IMG/VR virus record: IMGVR_UViG_3300029915_000918
Location: 1-29,462 of that record
Strand: one strand, 5' to 3'
DNA from: a virus
DNA: 29,462 nt
Position numbers and translations under genes: made by a program. Under the pieces are notes generated by a model, which searched no databases, was not told where the DNA came from, and was given only the letters and a program-made list of their open reading frames with translations. Below, piece by piece: positions 24,758 through 29,462 of the stretch; the first letter of the stretch is position 1; each line of letters begins with the position of its first letter.

Positions 24758-24783
24758 CCCAGGTCTCAGAATCGAGACCTGGG
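24758..24783. terminator. Hairpin after the capsid gene
   Basis: CCCAGGTCTC (24758-24767) pairs perfectly with GAGACCTGGG (24774-24783) around a six-base loop. It lies 24 bases past the stop of the capsid gene in the leftward sense. Only three T-equivalent bases follow, so it may stabilise the capsid message or cause partial termination. Confidence 0.65.
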
Positions 24784-24806
24784 CCACCCGAGTTATTCGG
24801 GACTAC

Positions 24807-26837
24807 TTACGAGATTGCAATGTAGGGGTTGGCGACGAAGGCGGCAACGTGACGGCAAGCAACGTCGTGCAGCGCGCGCTGGGTGACGACAATCGCGCCG
24901 CTGGCGGCTTGGGTATACGGATCAACAACAATCTCACGCGCGCCCCAATCGGCAACGACCAACTGGCCCCAATCGCCAAAGATGGAGTTGTGCAGGATGG
25001 AGCCGGTAACGCCCGCCTTGGTTCCATTCTTGGCGAGCTGGTTGGTGACGGCCGCGCGATAGCCGGCGGGGCCTTGCGTGTCGATGCCCAGCGGGTCTTT
25101 GGGGCCGTCATCCCAGATGGGGAGGGCATAGCCGGATGCAAACTTCGGCGTGGCCTTGAGCTGAGCGCGAACCTCGGGCGTGAACATAAATCCAGAGGTG
25201 GCCACATCCGCATTCGCGGCAGCAGCGGTGGCTTCAAACGCCAGAATGTCAGCCCAGGTGAGCGGCTTGCCACCGTCACTGAATGCAGTGCCGGAAGGCG
25301 AAAGCAGGGTAAGGCCGGTGAGGTTCATCAGGCCAACCGGGTTCGCTCCGCCGATGGGGCCACTGAGCGCGGCCAAGTCGATGGCAAGCACGATCACCGT
25401 GTCCTGATCGGCGCGGGCCAGGCCTTCAACATCGGGCGCGGTTTCTGCCAGCAGTTCGACGGTCCATGCGGTCTGCGCCGAGATGCGGTGCGGAGTCACG
25501 GAAATGAAATCCATGGAGAGATCGGACGGGGTAACAGCCGCGCCCTCACCCACCCACTGCGCAGTGCCGGCACCGGACTGGCGGGGCAACCGGATGACCC
25601 CGGTCAAACCGCCCAGGCGGTGCGCGCCAAGCTGCTCAACGCGGGGCCGATTGCGCAAAAGCTCGATAACTTCAGGCCGCGTGTAGGTTGCCACGGCGGC
25701 AGACTCGGAAGTAACCGCGATTTGTCCGGCTCCGCTGCCGATGCCCTGCGTACCCAGGGCGCGCGACATAGAGTCAGGAATCAGCGGGCCTTCCGTGGTG
25801 ATCTTGAGGCGCTTCTTCAGTTCATCCGAGAATTCGCGTTCAAGGGCCGCATCGCAGAGGCGGGTAGGGAACGCGCCGGGGCGGGCAGCATTGGTGAGCG
25901 AACGGACAAGCCGGAAGACACTGAAGCGCTTCTGATCGGACTTATCCATTTCGCTGAAAAGGTTGGTTCCGGCGGTGCCTACCTTGCTGGCATCGTTGGC
26001 CACGCAAATCTTGCGCGAGACGAGATCGCGGAACTTGTCTGACGTGGTGCCATCGGCGATGGCTTTTTGCATTTCGTCCGTGGTGACGTACTTGCGGAAG
26101 TCGGAATCGGTCGCAACGGCTATGATGTCCTTTTGCCGCGCAAGCTCAAGTTCCGCTACGGATTTTTCGACCGGTTCGGCCATGTTTCTGTTCTCCTGTT
26201 TCGGTGGAAATTCAATGACAGGGGGAGCAGCGGGCGCGGGTTCCGCGCTACGCCGCAAGACGGTTTCGATTTCAACCGGGAAATTTTGGTCGCCGGATTC
26301 AGAGCGACCGGCACCGACGGTGAAATCGGCGGGCACGGTGACGAGAGATGCGTCGAACGGCTCCCAATCGGTTACGCGGCATTCGTCGGGCGCATCGGGG
26401 TTATCCTCATCCTCGGTACGCACCATCTTGTGAACGCGGTAGCCAACGGACGCCGACGTAAGAATCTTGTCGTCGTAATCCTGGCGCTTTTCTTGCGCAA
26501 ACGCCGAGCGGCTGAACGGACCCTCAACCACAAGACGGCCGTCTTTGATTTCGTACTTGTCAACAACGCCGAGCTGTTTGTTGGGATCGTGATTGAAGTT
26601 ATTGGGAACCTGGCCGGAATCGAGGCGATCCGTGCGAATGCTCTTCTTATCGTGCTGAAGAATCTCATTCGCCGCGCCCTCCCAGTAGTTCCGCAGATAC
26701 GGAGTTTCGCTAGAGACAGCAAAGCGGAACCGGCCCGGATCGGGGCCGGAAAGCCGCTCGCCCTCTTTTGGCTCCGCGTCAACTTTTGCGGCCCGATACT
26801 GCATTGGAAGCGCCGCCGGTATGCTCTTGGTTCTCAT
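24807..26837 (-). CDS. HK97-type prohead protease fused to major capsid protein
   Basis: A 677-residue single frame with two head functions. Residues about 20-185 form a U35/S78 prohead protease with H83 (NFNHDP), S130 (SASVGYR) and D162 (PFDASLVTVPA) placed like the catalytic set. The rest from about 219 is a capsid protein: a helical delta-like scaffold part (AELELARQKDIIAVATDSDFRKYV) and an HK97 fold (LIPDSMSRAL, WVGEGAAVTPSDLSMDFISVTPHRISAQT, NPVGLMNLTG). ATG 26837 lacks a good Shine-Dalgarno; upstream codons overlap the methyltransferase. An in-frame ATG at 26183 with AGGAG upstream could start the 459-residue capsid part alone. The fusion would carry protease into the prohead at a fixed ratio. 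Confidence 0.88.
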   Translation of the reverse strand: MRTKSIPAALPMQYRAAKVDAEPKEGERLSGPDPGRFRFAVSSETPYLRNYWEGAANEILQHDKKSIRTDRLDSGQVPNNFNHDPNKQLGVVDKYEIKDGRLVVEGPFSRSAFAQEKRQDYDDKILTSASVGYRVHKMVRTEDEDNPDAPDECRVTDWEPFDASLVTVPADFTVGAGRSESGDQNFPVEIETVLRRSAEPAPAAPPVIEFPPKQENRNMAEPVEKSVAELELARQKDIIAVATDSDFRKYVTTDEMQKAIADGTTSDKFRDLVSRKICVANDASKVGTAGTNLFSEMDKSDQKRFSVFRLVRSLTNAARPGAFPTRLCDAALEREFSDELKKRLKITTEGPLIPDSMSRALGTQGIGSGAGQIAVTSESAAVATYTRPEVIELLRNRPRVEQLGAHRLGGLTGVIRLPRQSGAGTAQWVGEGAAVTPSDLSMDFISVTPHRISAQTAWTVELLAETAPDVEGLARADQDTVIVLAIDLAALSGPIGGANPVGLMNLTGLTLLSPSGTAFSDGGKPLTWADILAFEATAAAANADVATSGFMFTPEVRAQLKATPKFASGYALPIWDDGPKDPLGIDTQGPAGYRAAVTNQLAKNGTKAGVTGSILHNSIFGDWGQLVVADWGAREIVVDPYTQAASGAIVVTQRALHDVACRHVAAFVANPYIAIS
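26171..26210 (-). promoter_or_regulatory. Internal ribosome-binding site for the capsid part
   Basis: In the leftward sense an AGGAG precedes the in-frame ATG at 26183 by about 10 bases, exactly where the protease part ends (after a Pro-rich linker) and the capsid scaffold domain begins at residue 219. A purine-rich site at a domain border is unlikely to be chance and recalls the nested C/Nu3 arrangement of lambda. Confidence 0.6.
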
Positions 26838-26880
26838 ACTTTGACGTTGCGCCCGAAACGGAAAAGGCCGCCAATTCGGC

Positions 26881-27532
26881 TCACACAGTAATGAGCATCT
26901 CCTGGCTGAGCCGCTGTGCCGCAATTTCGCAGTAACGCTCCTCGCGCTCGATGCCGATTGCAGACAAGCCCAGGGCCTTGGCAGCTTCCAACGTGGTTCC
27001 ACTGCCCATGAATGGATCGAGCACGGACTTACACGTGTCGGGCGCTTGCAGAATGGCCCAGCGCATCACGTCTTGCGGTTTCTGTGTGGGGTGTGTGCGT
27101 ACATCTTTGCAACCGGGCTGCACAAGAAACCCGTTCCATCGATAAGCGATGCGGCGCACGGCCTTGTTGAGATTGGTCCAAGCCAGTTCGCAGTCGGCAA
27201 AGTCTGTATTGCCGCGTAGCTTGTCCCACACGAGCCAGCACTTCGAGGGCGGAAGTTGAAAGTAATTGCCGCCGAAAATGATCTGATACGGCGCGCATGA
27301 GCGGATGAGGTCGATCAGCTCCGCATCGGGCGGAGACGCATCCCAGTCACTCAGCAAAACCGCTCTCATGACGCTTGACGCCTTTACCTGGCCGGTGTTT
27401 AGCGGAGCCCATATTGAGGCCATACGGCGGATCGGTGCAGAGAAGGGCAGCTTTTACGCTGCCCTCCGCTAACACCTCTCGGCAATCGCCGCAATAGATG
27501 GTGATGCCGGCATGTTCGTAATACGGAGTCAT
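26881..27532 (-). pseudogene. Beta-class N6-adenine DNA methyltransferase, frameshifted
   Basis: Two overlapping frames make one enzyme of about 216 residues. The first (27347-27532) starts MTPYYEHAGITIYCGDC and holds the catalytic TDPPYGL, ending at a TGA. The second (26881 to at least 27365) continues as SDWDASPPDAELIDL, has FGGNYF, WLVWDK, HPTQKP and the AdoMet motif DPFMGSGTTLEAAKALG. Motif IV before motif I marks the beta class, and DPPY indicates adenine-N6. The join needs a +1 shift near 27347-27365. The halves are otherwise well kept, so the break is recent, an assembly error, or a programmed shift at TGA-C. It lies just before the protease/capsid gene and would protect phage DNA. Confidence 0.8.
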
Positions 27533-27544
27533 TGACGCGCTTTC

Positions 27545-27991
27545 TTAGCTGAACAAGTGGAAGCTGAAACAGCGCGGGTTGGTGGTGGGCGCGGTTGTGG
27601 TGATGGTGAAGCTGGTCCCGATAACGCGCGCGGAGATGGTGGGCGGCGCAGTGGCCGGCGTGGTGTTACAGGTAACGCCCAGATTGGTGCCCAGCGAGGA
27701 ATCTTCCTGCACGATGATGTGCGACCCGGACGCAACCGAGGTGTCATTGACCACCACGGTGGTAGCGCCGGCGGCCACAACCACGGCCCCGGTTAGGTCG
27801 TTGGCGCAAATTGCCGGAGCCGACTTTGAAACGCAATCGAGGCCGCCGTAGATGGGATGGCCCAGCGTGTCATACGCGATGGGCGTCTGCTGTGCGCTCT
27901 GCGCGGTGGCCGACAACATCACCATCGGGACACACATGCACATCGCAAAAAACATAAAAACCAATCCGAACACTGCAAATTTCAATTTCAT
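27545..27991 (-). CDS. Secreted beta-rich protein of unknown function
   Basis: A 148-residue protein. A signal peptide is clear (FAVFGLVFMFFAMCMCVPMVMLSATAQ, cleavage after about residue 30). The mature part is Thr/Val-rich with paired cysteines (GLDC, AICAND, VTCNTT, RCFSF) and repeated short strands (GAVVVAAGATTVVVND, GTSFTITTTAPTTNPRCF), so it is probably a disulfide-bonded beta sandwich. GGAGAG lies before ATG 27991. It stands inside the late operon 67 bases after the collagen-like gene. Its role is unknown; an exported protein here could modify the host surface or decorate particles outside the cell. Confidence 0.72.
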   Translation of the reverse strand: MKLKFAVFGLVFMFFAMCMCVPMVMLSATAQSAQQTPIAYDTLGHPIYGGLDCVSKSAPAICANDLTGAVVVAAGATTVVVNDTSVASGSHIIVQEDSSLGTNLGVTCNTTPATAPPTISARVIGTSFTITTTAPTTNPRCFSFHLFS

Positions 27992-28058
27992 GCTCTCTCC
28001 ATACTTGCTTGGTTGAGCCTCTTGATAAGAGGACGTTGATTTGCCAGAGATGAAGATG

Positions 28059-29045
28059 TCATCTCAAGTTGACCCAACAATTAGTGCCGTCGTACAAGCC
28101 AGCGAGGATGTTGGCCGCGTTGGCGGCACTGGTCAAACTGAAAGTCGAGGTCGCCACAAATCCGGCGTCGGTTCCGAGATGCCAAACACAACCGGTTCCG
28201 CCGGTAACGCTTGCCCCTCCCGTTCCATCCTGGATGAGAATGATTTCAAAAAACGATCCATTCACCAGGCCGCTGATATTTAGGGCGCGCGTGGGAATGG
28301 TGCTACTGAGCGTCACCTCGCCGCAATAGCCTGGGCTATTATTCATCGCTACAGTTACAGGGATTCCGTCTGCTAAGGTGACGCAAGCTGAAACCGGAGC
28401 GCCGAACGCAAAATTGAAGACGGCCGCAGTTGGGGTTCCAGTATTTGTAACAGCAGGCGGGGAGCCGGGAGTACCAATCGATGTTGCGCCGACGGCGATG
28501 GTTGGCGTTGCGCCAGTTGGCCCAGTTGGCCCGATTGCGCCGGCTGGCCCAGTTGGACCGATTGCGCCGGCTGGCCCAGTTGGACCTGCCGTCACCTGCA
28601 CAAGAGGCGCAAGCGGTGGAGTGTAGTTGTCAAGGTTGCAAACGCCGCTTTGACACCAGTCACTCGTAGATGTTGCCACGCTATGCGGTTGCAAGCATCT
28701 GTATCCAGGCCCCAGAGCAGAACCACTCACGGTGGTTGTGAGGGTCAGCCGAAAACAGATATTCTTCGGACTCGTAAGAGACGTGTCAGCAATGGGCATT
28801 GAAAGCACACCGCCCACCACATACACCTCAACGGGCAACGATGTTACCTGGCCGCCGCCCCCGAGGCGATAGGATGCGGACATGCCATTGGCGAGCGTGG
28901 GTTGCCAATGCAATAAGCCCGTGATGAGATTTCCCGACGAATCGGAGAAATGCGAAGAGGTCACGGTGACCGTCTGCGCGGGGAGCGATGCGATTCCGGC
29001 AAGCATCACGAGGGTAATGGCGGCAATTCGTAGCAAGCTCCTCAT
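28059..29045 (-). CDS. Secreted protein with collagen-like Gly-X-Y repeats
   Basis: A 328-residue protein. It starts at ATG 29045 (GAGG upstream), overlapping the portal stop by 4 bases (ATGA), so it is coupled to the portal. Signal peptide: SLLRIAAITLVMLAGIASLPAQ. Next comes a beta-rich domain of about 125 residues with cysteines, then nine Gly-X-Y triplets (GPTGPAGAI twice, then GPTGPTGAT) that would form a short collagen-type triple helix, followed by the GSPPAVTNTGTPTAAVFNFAFG segment typical of trimeric collagen-like fibres and a C-terminal beta domain. The product is likely a secreted trimer. A Sec signal is very unusual for virion parts, so it may act on the lysogen or lysing cell surface instead. 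Confidence 0.78.
   Translation of the reverse strand: MRSLLRIAAITLVMLAGIASLPAQTVTVTSSHFSDSSGNLITGLLHWQPTLANGMSASYRLGGGGQVTSLPVEVYVVGGVLSMPIADTSLTSPKNICFRLTLTTTVSGSALGPGYRCLQPHSVATSTSDWCQSGVCNLDNYTPPLAPLVQVTAGPTGPAGAIGPTGPAGAIGPTGPTGATPTIAVGATSIGTPGSPPAVTNTGTPTAAVFNFAFGAPVSACVTLADGIPVTVAMNNSPGYCGEVTLSSTIPTRALNISGLVNGSFFEIILIQDGTGGASVTGGTGCVWHLGTDAGFVATSTFSLTSAANAANILAGLYDGTNCWVNLR
28519..28587. repeat. 27-bp tandem repeat coding the Gly-X-Y triplets
   Basis: Units at 28519-28545 and 28546-28572 differ at a single base, and a third partial unit runs to about 28587. Each codes for nine residues (GPTGPAGAI). The near identity at DNA level suggests recent expansion and a repeat number that may vary between strains. 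Confidence 0.8.
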
Positions 29046-29462
29046 TCGTTTTCCTCTTTCGTCAAGTCCCACAGCGCGGCGTTGGCGGGGTGCATCCCGC
29101 GCGTGAGACTGCGGCTGGGTTTCACTTTTGGTTTGGCCGGGGCTGGTTTTGTGCCGGCCTTTGGCTTGGCGGGTTTTGCGGGCGACGTTGGCTTTTCGTC
29201 TTCCTCTTTTGGGGCCTCGCCGGTGGCGTCTTCTGGCGTTTCGTCTTCGTTGTTAATTTCACTTGTTCCCTGACCGCGGATGTCGGTGCCAAGCGCGATG
29301 CCCAGATCGTCGGCAAGTTTCTGTTCGCGTTCCAACTCTGTGTAAGTTTCTTCCAGGTCACGGCCCACGCTGTTGAGGATGCTTTCGTGGGTATCAAAAC
29401 CGTTTTGCACGAGCAACGTGTTAGCCTGCACATCCTTGAGCGGATCAATCCACGGCCAGCGG
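29042..29462 (-). CDS. Phage portal protein, C-terminal part (cut by window edge)
   Basis: At least 139 residues, open through the right edge. The part WPWIDPLKDVQANTLLVQNGFDTHESILNSVGRDLEETYTELEREQKLADDLGI is like the end of lambda-type (Phage_portal_2) portals, in which an EDPLKEVQA-type segment precedes an ELG-E-W helix. A long acidic then Lys/Pro/Ala-rich tail (TPEDATGEAPKEED, PAKPKAGTKPAPAKPKVKP) follows, likely disordered. A GTG at 29431 is not the true start, since homologous sequence continues upstream of it. The portal forms the DNA entry ring of the head and usually lies after the terminase genes, which are expected to the right. Confidence 0.83.
   Translation of the reverse strand, partial: RWPWIDPLKDVQANTLLVQNGFDTHESILNSVGRDLEETYTELEREQKLADDLGIALGTDIRGQGTSEINNEDETPEDATGEAPKEEDEKPTSPAKPAKPKAGTKPAPAKPKVKPSRSLTRGMHPANAALWDLTKEENE

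Larger units (their letters stand above)
5959..29462. mobile_element. Lambda-like siphoviral prophage (left part, runs off the window)
   Basis: The left junction is the tRNA-Arg remnant. Next come a regulator and integrase pair, small leftward genes, and a tail-to-head structural cluster read leftward from the portal at the right edge. The order portal, protease/capsid, connector, U, V, G/T, H, M, L, K, I/J is that of long non-contractile-tailed phages of the lambda type. No sheath gene is present. Every morphogenesis gene seen is open except the methyltransferase, so the element may still be functional. Terminase, replication, lysis and the right attachment site lie beyond position 29462. 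Confidence 0.92.

Noticed and set aside
24849-26042. 397-codon plus-strand frame opposite the capsid gene
   Set aside because: Long but antisense to a clearly recognised HK97-type capsid protein; composition (Gly/Arg-rich) is typical of shadow frames.
28018-28032. CCTCTT-GAT-AAGAGG hairpin between two late genes as terminator
   Set aside because: A six-pair stem without a T-run is too weak to call.
28519-28587. CRISPR-like array
   Set aside because: The 27-bp units are directly adjacent with no spacers and code for Gly-X-Y triplets.

Overview
The window reads as the left part of a lambda-like siphoviral prophage integrated in an acidobacterial (Terriglobia-type) chromosome. The host assignment is inference. 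It rests on a very large S53 (kumamolisin-type) protease with many Ig-like repeats and an internal membrane hairpin, an architecture common in that group, and on the GC-rich coding.

Host flank (1-~5958): a NarL/FixJ-type response regulator (166-810), a ~500 bp gap holding a MITE/REP-like element with imperfect terminal inverted repeats (997-1135) and a second hairpin repeat, then the secreted S53 peptidase (1327-5799) closed by a perfect 17-bp hairpin. At 5959-6053 lies the 3' part of a tRNA-Arg(TCT) gene with encoded CCA. Its anticodon and T arms are intact, but the 5' acceptor strand and a pairable D arm are missing. This is what the displaced end of a tRNA attachment site looks like after phage integration.

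Prophage (~6009 to beyond the right edge): a ribbon-helix-helix regulator divergent from a complete tyrosine integrase; then a leftward block of small genes (7688-9683), including a coiled-coil plus one-membrane-helix protein that could be holin-like. From right to left follows the morphogenesis cluster, in an order close to lambda: portal C-terminus (cut by the window edge), a secreted collagen-like protein, a second secreted beta-rich protein, a frameshifted beta-class adenine methyltransferase, a prohead-protease/major-capsid fusion, two small head or connector genes, an SSB, tail terminator (U-like), tail tube (V-like, with an N-terminal Ig-like domain), one-frame tail chaperone (G/T-like), tape measure, M-like, L-like, K-like, a fused I/J-like tail tip protein, and a receptor-binding or fibre protein with a small partner. 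Most junctions overlap or are a few bases apart, so this is probably one long leftward late operon punctuated by a few hairpins.

A rightward cassette of three genes (17808-19525) interrupts this leftward operon between the tape measure and the M-like gene. It carries a Z-like minor tail protein, a small BRCT plus WYL-like fusion protein, and a membrane-anchored or secreted protein. With the protease/capsid fusion (which has a second in-frame start with its own Shine-Dalgarno), the secreted collagen-like protein next to the portal, and the tRNA-derived junction, it is the most unusual part of the window. Terminase, replication genes, an endolysin and the second attachment site are not in the window.
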